From positions 260,132 through 324,131 of the forward strand of contig CAZVUO010000004.1 of the NCBI GenBank assembly GCA_964630235.1: 64,000 nt of DNA, written 5' to 3'. A model generated the notes under the pieces. That model saw only the letters and a program-made list of their open reading frames with translations. It was not told the DNA's origin and did not search any database. Made by a program: the position numbers and the translations under genes. Source of the stretch: JBFLYH01 sp964630235 (lineage in GTDB: Bacteria > Oederibacteriota > JAAXVQ01 > JAUVAV01). Below, piece after piece: positions 8,358-15,216 of this stretch (positions within the stretch are counted from its first letter, which is position 1; each line of letters begins with the position of its first letter).

Positions 8358-9083
8358 TCACGCTCCGGCGGCCGCGACCGCATCCTTAAGGTCCAGGGCG
8401 CCGGTGTACAGGGCCTTGCCGATGATGCAGCCGCTCACGCCGTATTTTTCAAGATTCTTCAGGTGCTTGATGTCCTTGACCGAGGCCACGCCGCCGGAGG
8501 CGATGATCGGGATGTTCACCGCGCAGGCCATGGCCTTGATGCCCTTGAAGTTGGGGCCGGAGAGCAGTCCGTCGCGCTTCACGTCCGTGAAGATCAGGTG
8601 CTTGACGCCGGCTTTCTCCAGTTCCTGGGCGAATTCGATGGCCGACTTGTCCGTCACGTCCTTCCAGCCGCGGATCGCGACCTTGCCGTCCCGGCTGTCC
8701 ACGCCGACCACGATGCGTGAGGCGCCAAAGCGCTTGAGGGCCTTGGTGAGGAAATCCAGGGAAAGCGCGTTCGTGCCCAGAATAACGCGGCGAATGCCGT
8801 TGTCCAGCACTTCCTTGATCAAATCCAGGTCGCGGATGCCGCCGCCGAATTGGATCGGGATCCGGACCGCTTTGGCGATCTGGTAGACGAACTTGAGGTT
8901 CTTGGGCGCGCCGGTCAGCGCGCCATCCAGGTCCACCACGTGCAGGTACTTGGCGCCCTTGAGCTGCCACAGCTTGGCCATGGAACTGGGTTCCTTGGAA
9001 TAAACGGTTTCGTCCCGAACGTCGCCGCGCACGAGCCGCACGCAGCGTCCTTTGCGCAAATCAATCGCCGGATAAATGAGCAT
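8358..9083 (-). CDS. hisA: ProFAR isomerase
   Basis: Phosphoribosylformimino-AICAR-phosphate isomerase, the Amadori rearrangement before HisF. Start chosen at ATG 9083 (MLIYPAIDLRKG), preceded by GGGGTGAG; it lies 5 nt after the hisH stop. The open frame extends nine codons further but would invade hisH. That gives 241 residues. The catalytic pair is present: D8 in 'PAIDLR' and D129 in 'GVDSRDG', with the phosphate loop 'FGGGIR' at 79-84. It is homologous to HisF but the neighbour and sequence distinguish them. Confidence 0.97.
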   Translation of the reverse strand: MLIYPAIDLRKGRCVRLVRGDVRDETVYSKEPSSMAKLWQLKGAKYLHVVDLDGALTGAPKNLKFVYQIAKAVRIPIQFGGGIRDLDLIKEVLDNGIRRVILGTNALSLDFLTKALKRFGASRIVVGVDSRDGKVAIRGWKDVTDKSAIEFAQELEKAGVKHLIFTDVKRDGLLSGPNFKGIKAMACAVNIPIIASGGVASVKDIKHLKNLEKYGVSGCIIGKALYTGALDLKDAVAAAGA

Positions 9084-9088
9084 GGCGC

Positions 9089-9703
9089 TCACCCCTTTCG
9101 TTTCAGCCACCGCGCCAAATTGCGGTACACGTGCAGGCCCAGGTCCTGGCTTTTCTCGGGATGGAACTGCGTGGCCAGGATGTTATCCCGGCCGACCGCG
9201 GCCGCGACTTCGATGCCGTAAGCCGTGGTGGCCAGCGTCAACTGCGGGTCCGTAGGTTCGCAGTAGAACGAGTGGACAAAATACATGTAGGAACCGTCCG
9301 GGATGCTGCGCAGCAGGGGATGGCGGCGCTTGATGGACAGGCTGTTCCATCCCATGTGCGGCACTTTATATTTTCTGGGGAACGGCTTGACCCGTCCCGG
9401 AAAGATCCCCAGGCCCGGATGCTTGCCGAACTCCTCGGACGTTTCGAACAGCAGCTGCATTCCCAGGCACACGCCCAGGAGCGGCTTGCCGCGCGCCGCC
9501 GCGTCCTTCAAAACACCCACCAGCCGCTGCCGGGTCAGGTTCTGCATGGCATGGCCGAACGCGCCCACCCCGGGCAGGATGATCGCCCGGCTGCGGCGCA
9601 GGTCCTGGGCGCGGGCCGTGATCCGCGACGGCAGGCCGGCCCGGGTGCAGGCCTTCTGCACCGAGTGCAGGTTGCCCATGCGGTAATCAACAATGGCCAC
9701 CAT
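9089..9703 (-). CDS. hisH: Imidazole glycerol phosphate synthase, glutaminase subunit
   Basis: A class I glutamine amidotransferase partner of HisF, 204 residues. The triad is C79 in 'GVCLGMQ', with H181 and E183 in 'QFHPEKS'. 'MVAIVDYRMGNLHSV' and 'PGVGAFG' at 44-50 are typical of HisH. A GAGGA Shine-Dalgarno lies about 9 nt before ATG 9703. A 176-bp gap carrying a pair of inverted short repeats separates it from hisB. Confidence 0.97.
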   Translation of the reverse strand: MVAIVDYRMGNLHSVQKACTRAGLPSRITARAQDLRRSRAIILPGVGAFGHAMQNLTRQRLVGVLKDAAARGKPLLGVCLGMQLLFETSEEFGKHPGLGIFPGRVKPFPRKYKVPHMGWNSLSIKRRHPLLRSIPDGSYMYFVHSFYCEPTDPQLTLATTAYGIEVAAAVGRDNILATQFHPEKSQDLGLHVYRNLARWLKRKG

Positions 9704-9746
9704 AACCGTTTATCCTCGGCGGAAATTTCGTCGTTCACAGCAAATG

Positions 9747-9840
9747 ATCAGATCGCTTCGTCGCCCTCGGGGCTCCTCGCAATGACCACCTGACTTTTTT
9801 GACCGGTCATTGCGAGCGAGTGAAGCGAGCGTGGCAATCT
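9747..9840. repeat. Inverted pair of short 'GTCATTGCGAG' repeats
   Basis: Two roughly 36-40-bp copies of a palindromic unit face away from each other between hisB and hisH. One reads on the minus strand (9747-9787, starting GGTCATTGCGAGGAG). The other is on the plus strand (9805-9840, GGTCATTGCGAGCGAGTGAA, ending GTGGCAATCT). The conserved ends GTCATTGCGAG and GCAATCT recall a short intergenic repeat found in many unrelated bacteria. A degenerate pair lies at about 41590-41681. No coding capacity. Confidence 0.7.
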
Positions 9841-9879
9841 TTCTCTTCGTCACGCTATTCGTTCTTGAAACACTCGGCC

Positions 9880-10473
9880 CTATAGCGTGCCCTTGGTGCT
9901 GGGCACGCCCTTTTGGCGCGGGTCCCGCTCCAGGGCCTGCCGCAGCACCCGGCCCAGGCCCTTGAAGGCCGCTTCCACCACGTGGTGGGTGTTGCCGCCG
10001 GCGAGCTGCACCACGTGCAGGGTCATGCCGGCCTGGTTGCACAGCGCGCGGAAAAATTCCGGGGCCAGTTCCGTGTCGAAGGAGCCGAGCCGGCGCTGGC
10101 GGAGTTTCAGCCCGAAATTCAGGAAAGGCCGGCCCGATAGGTCGAGGGCCACGGCCACCAGCGACTCGTCCATGGGGATCATGGCCCAGCCGTACCGCCG
10201 CAGGCCGCGTTTGTCCCCCCAGGCCTTGGCCAGGGCCTGGCCCAGGGTCAGTCCCAGGTCCTCGACCAGGTGATGCTGGTCCACCTTGAGGTCCCCGGAC
10301 GCGCGCACGCGCAGGTCCACGAGGCTGTGCCCGGCGACCAAGGCCAGCATGTGCTCGAGGAACGGGACGCCCAGCGACAAATGGGAACGGCCGCTGCCGT
10401 CCAGGTTCACGGTCAGGGCCACGGAGGTCTCCCGGGTCTTGCGCTGCACGGTCGCGGTACGCGATCTGGACAT
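9880..10473 (-). CDS. hisB: Imidazoleglycerol-phosphate dehydratase
   Basis: Mn-dependent dehydration of IGP to imidazole-acetol phosphate. Start set at ATG 10473 (MSRSRTATVQRKT) because AGGAGG precedes it by 8 nt; the frame extends upstream into hisC but without support. This gives 197 residues, the size of a monofunctional HisB. Both metal-binding repeats are present: 'DQHHLVEDLG' and 'NTHHVVEAAF'. There is no N-terminal histidinol-phosphate phosphatase domain, so that activity (HisN or HisJ type) must come from another gene; the SuhB-like enzyme in this run is one candidate, by inference only. Confidence 0.96.
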   Translation of the reverse strand: MSRSRTATVQRKTRETSVALTVNLDGSGRSHLSLGVPFLEHMLALVAGHSLVDLRVRASGDLKVDQHHLVEDLGLTLGQALAKAWGDKRGLRRYGWAMIPMDESLVAVALDLSGRPFLNFGLKLRQRRLGSFDTELAPEFFRALCNQAGMTLHVVQLAGGNTHHVVEAAFKGLGRVLRQALERDPRQKGVPSTKGTL

Positions 10474-10483
10474 GACGAGCCTC

Positions 10484-11668
10484 CTATTTTTCACCAAAAG
10501 CCAGCGCCAGCTGACGCAGCAGGGCGTCATTCTCCGGCGGCCGGCCGATGGAAATGCGCAGACAGTTGGCCAAGGCCGGCTCTCCACCGAAGCCTCGCAC
10601 CGCGATGTCCCTCTCGGCCAGGCGCGCTTTGACCCGGCCGGCGCGGGACATTCTCACGAGCAGGAAATTGGCCTGGCTGGGGAACACTTCCACCCCGGGC
10701 AGTGCTTGCAACGCCTGGCTGACCCGCTCCCGTTCGGCCGTGATCAACCGCGCCTGACCCTGCCACGCTTCCGGGTGGCGCAACGCCACCTCGGCCGCGG
10801 TCTGGGCAAAGGCGTCCAAGTTGAACGGAAGCCGCACGCGGTTGACGGTCCCGATCAGGTCCGGCCGGGCGATCAGATAGCCGACGCGCAGGCCGGCCAG
10901 GGACCAGGCTTTGGAAAACGTCCCCAGCACCGCCAGGTGCGGATAGGTTTTGATGAGCGGCGTCACGGCGCCGTCCTCCGGATCCGCGAACAGGCGGTAG
11001 GCCTCGTCCACCACCACCAGGCGGTCCGTGGCTTGCAGAACTTGTTCGATCTGCGCCAGGGGCACGCTGCGTCCCGTGGGGTTGTTGGGGGTGGCCAGAA
11101 ACAGGATCCGCGCGTCCGCATGCCGCAAGGCCGCGAGCAGGGCCGGCAAGTCCAGCGACCAATCCGGGCGCAGGGGCACGCTGGCGACCGTGCCGCCCAA
11201 GGCATGCGCCAGAACCGCGTACATGCTGAAGGTGGGCGCGGGCACCACGGTCCGGGTGCCCGGGCCGCCAAAACAGACCAGCAGGTCCCGGATCAATTCG
11301 TCCGAACCGTTGCCCACGAGCAGCTGTTCGGAGGAGACCCGCTCCGCCGCGGCCAGGGCCTGCCGCAAAGCCCGGCTGTCCGGATCAGGATAGCGGTTCC
11401 AGTCCTGGTTGACGAAGCGCTCCCAGATCTCCTCCTTGAGTGCGCGCGGCACGTCAAAGGCGCTCTCGTTCGCGTCCAAACGAATGGCCGGGCCAGGCGG
11501 TTCAGGCTGGTAGGCGGACAATTTCCTCACGTGCGGCTTGACCCAGGCGGTCCAGGGCTGGCGCGGAGCGGATTTGACTTTTACCCGGACAGCCGCGGCC
11601 CTGGGTCTGCTTTTCCTGCGCGCGCGGATGCGGCGCAAGGGCACCACGATGCCGGGCTTGGCGTTCAT
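10484..11668 (-). CDS. hisC: Histidinol-phosphate aminotransferase
   Basis: A PLP-dependent class I/II aminotransferase, 394 residues, that transaminates imidazole-acetol phosphate with glutamate. The Schiff-base lysine is K253 in 'GTFSKAWSLAGLRVGY'. D221 ('VVDEAY') contacts the pyridine nitrogen, and 'TPNNPTG' is at 193-199. The first 40 or so residues are unusually basic (many Arg/Lys) and precede the normal HisC start, so HisC may carry an extension or the true start may lie further in. It overlaps hisD by ATGA, which favours the annotated ATG. Confidence 0.95.
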   Translation of the reverse strand: MNAKPGIVVPLRRIRARRKSRPRAAAVRVKVKSAPRQPWTAWVKPHVRKLSAYQPEPPGPAIRLDANESAFDVPRALKEEIWERFVNQDWNRYPDPDSRALRQALAAAERVSSEQLLVGNGSDELIRDLLVCFGGPGTRTVVPAPTFSMYAVLAHALGGTVASVPLRPDWSLDLPALLAALRHADARILFLATPNNPTGRSVPLAQIEQVLQATDRLVVVDEAYRLFADPEDGAVTPLIKTYPHLAVLGTFSKAWSLAGLRVGYLIARPDLIGTVNRVRLPFNLDAFAQTAAEVALRHPEAWQGQARLITAERERVSQALQALPGVEVFPSQANFLLVRMSRAGRVKARLAERDIAVRGFGGEPALANCLRISIGRPPENDALLRQLALAFGEK

Positions 11669-13020
11669 GCGGTTTTTCTCCCGGCGCCTGAACCCCGGAG
11701 GCGCGCGCGGATGGAACCGGCATGCGCGGTAAGGCCTTCGGCCTCAGCCACGGCGACCGCCGCAGGACCTTCCCGCCGCAAGCCCGCGGGCGTGTACGCC
11801 ACCACGCTCGTGAAGCGTTCAAAGTCGCGCACGGACAAAGCCGAAGACCAGCGGGCCGAACCGCCGGTCGGCAGCACGTGATTGGGGCCCGCGATATAAT
11901 CTCCCAGCGCCTGGGCCGTGACCGGCCCTAAAAATGCCGCACCCGCCCGGCGGATGCGGGCCAGCCATCGGGATGGCTGCCGCGTCTGCAGGGAAAGATG
12001 TTCCGGAGCGTATTCCTCGGCCAGGGCGGCCGCTTCACCCAGGTTGCTCACCGCCATCGCCGTGGCCATGCGGCCGGCAGGGGCGAGTCCCGGGTACTGG
12101 GCCGCGATGCGCCGGACTTCCCCGGCCACGGCGTCCAGCAGCCGGCGGGAGGGCGTCAACAGCAGAGAAACCGCGCCTGACCCGTGTTCGGCCTGGGCCA
12201 GCAGATCCCACGCCAGCTGTTCGGGCTGGGCCGTATCATCCGCCAGGATCAAGATTTCGCTGGGCCCGGCCAGGCTGTCAATGCCCACCTGGCCCACCAC
12301 CTGGCGCTTGGCCTCGGTGCCGAAAACATTCGCCGGTCCCACGATCTTGTCCACAGCCGGAATGGTTTCCGTTCCAAAAGCCAGCGCGGCCACGGCGACC
12401 GCGCCGCCCAGGCGGTAGACGGCGTCCACTTTCGCCAGCGCGGCCGCGTAGAGCAAGGCCGGCAGGATGCGGCCATCGGATCCGGGCGGGGTCGCCAGCA
12501 CGACCTCCCGCACCCCGGCCACCCGGGCTGGCAGCACGTTCATGAGCACCGTGGAGACCAGCGGAGCCATGCCGCCGGGCACGTAGACGCCCACGCGGTC
12601 CAAAGGCAGGCGCCGCTCGGACACCGCCGCGCCCGGACGCTTGACCGCAGCCGCGCGGGCCTGCTGTGCGCGGTGAAAAGACCGGATGTGATCGGCGGCT
12701 TGAGCCATCGCCCGTCTGAGGGAACGCGGCACCTGCCGGACGGCGGCCCGGCGCTCGGCCGCGGACACTGTGAGCAAGGCGCGGGTCGGCCGCCAGTTGT
12801 CGAGCAGACGCTCATAGCGCAGGACCGCCCGGTCGCCCTGGCGCCGGACCGCGTTCACGATCTCGGACACGGCTTCGCGGGCGCAGAGCGGCCGTCCGAA
12901 CGCACGCAGCGTGCGGCGGTCGCGCCGCACGGCCAGCGGGTCCGAGGCTCCGGACCGCCGGAGCACAAGCTGCCGCCATTGTTTTTTACCCGCAGGGGTT
13001 GCGTAAACGATTCGGCGCAT
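11665..13020 (-). CDS. hisD: Histidinol dehydrogenase
   Basis: The zinc- and NAD-dependent last enzyme of histidine synthesis (two oxidations of histidinol), 451 residues. Family motifs: 'GVYVPGG', 'ASPPGS'-like 'ATPPGSDG', 'VDSLAGPSEILILAD', 'AEHGSGAVSLL' and 'EEYAPEHLSLQ', which contain the zinc ligands and catalytic Glu/His. It is the first gene of the long his-trp run. A promoter lies about 160 bp upstream, and a structured element ends 20 nt before the ATG. hisG, the usual first gene, is absent. Confidence 0.97.
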   Translation of the reverse strand: MRRIVYATPAGKKQWRQLVLRRSGASDPLAVRRDRRTLRAFGRPLCAREAVSEIVNAVRRQGDRAVLRYERLLDNWRPTRALLTVSAAERRAAVRQVPRSLRRAMAQAADHIRSFHRAQQARAAAVKRPGAAVSERRLPLDRVGVYVPGGMAPLVSTVLMNVLPARVAGVREVVLATPPGSDGRILPALLYAAALAKVDAVYRLGGAVAVAALAFGTETIPAVDKIVGPANVFGTEAKRQVVGQVGIDSLAGPSEILILADDTAQPEQLAWDLLAQAEHGSGAVSLLLTPSRRLLDAVAGEVRRIAAQYPGLAPAGRMATAMAVSNLGEAAALAEEYAPEHLSLQTRQPSRWLARIRRAGAAFLGPVTAQALGDYIAGPNHVLPTGGSARWSSALSVRDFERFTSVVAYTPAGLRREGPAAVAVAEAEGLTAHAGSIRARLRGSGAGRKTA

Positions 13021-13040
13021 GTTTGGGAACGCTCCGTGGG

Positions 13041-13139
13041 GGAGCCCGATGAAAAACCGATCGGGCTCCAGAGCATTCGAGAGTGGAAAGGCGAAAGGAG
13101 AAAAACCCTCGAACGCGGTCTATTTCCGACTGTCAAATC
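13041..13139 (-). repeat. Structured intergenic element, copy 1 (hisD leader)
   Basis: A GC hairpin has perfect 10-bp arms GGAGCCCGAT (13041-13050) and ATCGGGCTCC (13060-13069). The shared word AGAGCATT follows. An inverted repeat then pairs GCATTCGAG (13073-13081) with CTCGAACGC (13108-13116), with one mismatch. A second purine-rich arm GAGTGGAAAGGCGAAAGG lies inside. On the hisD transcript the hairpin ends 20 nt before the ATG. Same architecture as copies 2 (33382-33490) and 3 (55661-55765). Confidence 0.75.
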
Positions 13140-13181
13140 TCGCGCTTGGCGGTACCTGCTCCGATCATTTTAAGAAAAAAT

Positions 13182-13211
13182 ACTATAGCACGCTGCAGGA
13201 AGAGGCGGCAA
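13182..13211 (-). promoter_or_regulatory. Sigma70-like promoter for the his-trp operon
   Basis: On the minus strand: -35 TTGCCG (13206-13211), 18-bp spacer, -10 TATAGT (13182-13187) preceded by TGC, i.e. an extended -10. Predicted transcription start near 13175, giving a leader of about 155 nt before hisD. Confidence 0.65.
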
Positions 13212-13326
13212 GGATTTTCCCGGCGGGATTCCGAGGTTCCCGAGCTTGTCGAAAGGATTAATTCCAAATCTTCCCGGAGGTTTTTAAGACGCCGCTTCGA
13301 CCGGCTCGGCGGCTGCTCATGTTGTA

Positions 13327-13839
13327 TTACCGATGCGGGGCGGAATGGGCCCAGTCGGATTCGAACCGCTCCAAGGCCTGCCGGACAACCCCGGGTGTCT
13401 GCACGTCGAGCACGGCCTCGTGATGCAGGGTCAGACCCCAGTGCGTCCAATTGGCGCTGCCCAGGAGCAGGCGCCGGCCGTCCACGATCCCCATTTTCAC
13501 ATGCATGAGCTGGTTCGGATGGGTCAGCGGGTACCAGCGCACCTCGGCCCCGGCTTTGGACAGCTGTTCCGCGGCGCGCCGGTTCTGCTTGCCGCTCGGG
13601 CACAGGATGACCCGCACCTTCACTCCGCGTTGCGCGGCCTGCTCCAGGCTTTCGGTCACGCCCCAATCCGTCAGAAGGTACACCGCCACGGCCACGCTGG
13701 ACCGGCTCTTCGCGACCGCCTCCATGATCACCTCCCGCAGGCCGGGATCGAACAGCAGGCGGACCTCCTCGCCGGCGGCCGCGCACAGCGGCAGGGCCAG
13801 CGCCGCCGCGAAAACCCAGCGGCCCGCGGCGCGCCTCAT
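13327..13839 (-). CDS. Secreted single-domain phospholipase D-fold protein
   Basis: A 170-residue protein with a signal peptide (1-22) followed by one PLD/Nuc-type domain. The HKD motif is intact: H113, K115 and D120 in 'HVKMGIVD', then 'GSANWT' at 127-132. One-motif PLD proteins act as dimers; known examples are the Nuc endonuclease and phospholipid or cardiolipin hydrolases. The signal peptide puts it outside the cytoplasm, so nucleic-acid scavenging or lipid turnover are both possible. The start overlaps the murA stop by ATGA, so it is co-translated with a peptidoglycan enzyme, which is an unusual pairing. Confidence 0.85.
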   Translation of the reverse strand: MRRAAGRWVFAAALALPLCAAAGEEVRLLFDPGLREVIMEAVAKSRSSVAVAVYLLTDWGVTESLEQAAQRGVKVRVILCPSGKQNRRAAEQLSKAGAEVRWYPLTHPNQLMHVKMGIVDGRRLLLGSANWTHWGLTLHHEAVLDVQTPGVVRQALERFESDWAHSAPHR

Positions 13840-15098
13840 GCTTTCACGCGCTCAACGCGCGCGCCCAGGGAAGCCAGTTTACGTTCCAAGTGCTCGTACC
13901 CACGGTCCAGATGGTAAATGCGCGAGACCTGGGTCTCCCCTTCAGCCACCAGGGCGGCCAGAATCAAAGCCGCCGAAGCGCGCAGATCCGAGGCCATGAC
14001 CTGGGCGCCGGACAGCGGGCGGCCTCCCCGGACCAGGGCGTTGCTGCCTTCGATCTGAATATCCGCGCCCATGCGGTTGAGTTCCGCGACGTGCATGAAG
14101 CGGTTCTCCCAAACCGTTTCGGTGATCACAGACCTTCCCTGGGCCAAACACATCAGCGCCATCCATTGGGCTTGCAGGTCCGTGGGAAACCCGGGGTACG
14201 GCAGGGTCACGATATCCACGGGCCGCAGGGGCGTGTCCCGGGGCAGAACCCTCAGAATCCCCTTCCCTTCGGATATCAGCTCCACGCCCGCCTCCTGGAG
14301 CTTGCTCTCCAGGGCGGTCAGGTGGCTCGCGGGGTAGCCTTCCAGCTTCACGTCCCCAGCCGTGATGGCGCAGGCCAGCGCCAGGGTGCCGGCTTCAATC
14401 CGGTCCGGAATCACGGTCATGGCGGCGGTTGTGAGCCGGGGCACGCCTTCCACCACGATCCGGCTGCCGCCGGCCCCCTGAATGCGCGCCCCCATGGCGT
14501 TCAAGCTCTCGGCCAAATGCTGGATCTCGGGCTCGCAGGCCGCGTGTTCCAGCACGGTCCGTCCTTTGGCCAGCGCCGCAGCCAGCAAAATGGTGACCGT
14601 GGCGCCCACACTGGCCACGTCCAGGTAGATGTCGCCGCCCCGCAGTCCGTGCGGAGCGCTTGCCCGGATATAACCGTGTTCCAGCTGGACGCGGGCGCCA
14701 AGCGCTTCCAGTCCCTTGAGATGCTGGTCAATGGGCCGCAGGCCGATGGCGCAGCCGCCGGGCTGGGCGACCTCGGCTTCGCCGAAACGGCTCAAGAGCG
14801 GCGCCAGCACGTAGATCGAGGCGCGCATGGTGCTGACCAGCTCGTAGGGCGCCCGGTGGTTGGCCAGGTTGGCCGGATCAAGCACCAGGGCATGGTCTTC
14901 CCGGCGGACAGCGACACCGAGGAGCTCCAGCATTTGGGCCATGGTGCGGATATCCTGCACGTCCGGGACATTCTCCAGCCGGCACGGCCCGCCGGCCAGC
15001 ATGCAGGCCGCCATCAGGGGCAGGCAGGCGTTCTTCGACCCCCCCACCCGGACGGTTCCGGACAGCCGCTGGCCGCCGCGAATCATGATTTTATCCAC
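13836..15098 (-). CDS. murA: UDP-GlcNAc 1-carboxyvinyltransferase
   Basis: The first committed step of peptidoglycan synthesis: transfer of enolpyruvate from PEP to UDP-GlcNAc in the cytoplasm. 420 residues, normal length. K22-N23 in 'GGSKNACLP' and the PEP-binding cysteine C116 in 'QPGGCAIGLRP' are present, so fosfomycin sensitivity would be expected. The start is GTG 15098 with AAAGGA about 10 nt upstream. It has its own extended -10 promoter and follows the terminator of the giant gene. Confidence 0.97.
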   Translation of the reverse strand: MDKIMIRGGQRLSGTVRVGGSKNACLPLMAACMLAGGPCRLENVPDVQDIRTMAQMLELLGVAVRREDHALVLDPANLANHRAPYELVSTMRASIYVLAPLLSRFGEAEVAQPGGCAIGLRPIDQHLKGLEALGARVQLEHGYIRASAPHGLRGGDIYLDVASVGATVTILLAAALAKGRTVLEHAACEPEIQHLAESLNAMGARIQGAGGSRIVVEGVPRLTTAAMTVIPDRIEAGTLALACAITAGDVKLEGYPASHLTALESKLQEAGVELISEGKGILRVLPRDTPLRPVDIVTLPYPGFPTDLQAQWMALMCLAQGRSVITETVWENRFMHVAELNRMGADIQIEGSNALVRGGRPLSGAQVMASDLRASAALILAALVAEGETQVSRIYHLDRGYEHLERKLASLGARVERVKA

Positions 15099-15131
15099 GA
15101 GGATTCGTCCTTTCGTTGGTTGTGCTGCCGA

Positions 15132-15140
15132 AGTATAGCA
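15132..15140 (-). promoter_or_regulatory. Extended -10 promoter for murA
   Basis: Minus strand TGCTATACT (TGn plus TATACT) lies about 35 nt before the murA GTG. The -35 position falls in the T-run of the preceding terminator and has no good hexamer, so activity would depend on the extended -10. Confidence 0.5.
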
Positions 15141-15150
15141 TACTTACGTT

Positions 15151-15194
15151 AAAAAAAAAGCCCTGCCTGCGGGCTTCAGCTCCGCAAGCAGGGC
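15151..15194 (-). terminator. Rho-independent terminator of the giant repeat gene
   Basis: On the minus strand GCCCTGCTTGCGG pairs with CCGCAGGCAGGGC (one mismatch in 13) around a 9-nt loop, followed by nine T. It begins about 22 nt after the giant gene's stop codon and isolates it from murA. Confidence 0.92.
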
Positions 15195-15216
15195 GCCCAA
15201 CGCCGGCCGCCCCGGC

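Larger units (their letters stand above)
13021..13326 (-). other. 306-bp gap: hisD leader and promoter
   Basis: No gene is supported here. Going upstream from hisD it holds a GC hairpin and inverted-repeat element (13041-13139), a short frame of 11 codons starting at 13168, and a sigma70-like promoter (13182-13211). About 115 bp without recognisable features follow, up to the stop of the phospholipase-D-like gene. The 11-codon frame contains no histidine codon, so it is not a classical his attenuation peptide. Confidence 0.7.

Noticed and set aside
13133..13168. Possible his leader peptide and attenuator before hisD
   Set aside because: The 11-codon frame has no histidine codon, and the downstream hairpin lacks a T-run.
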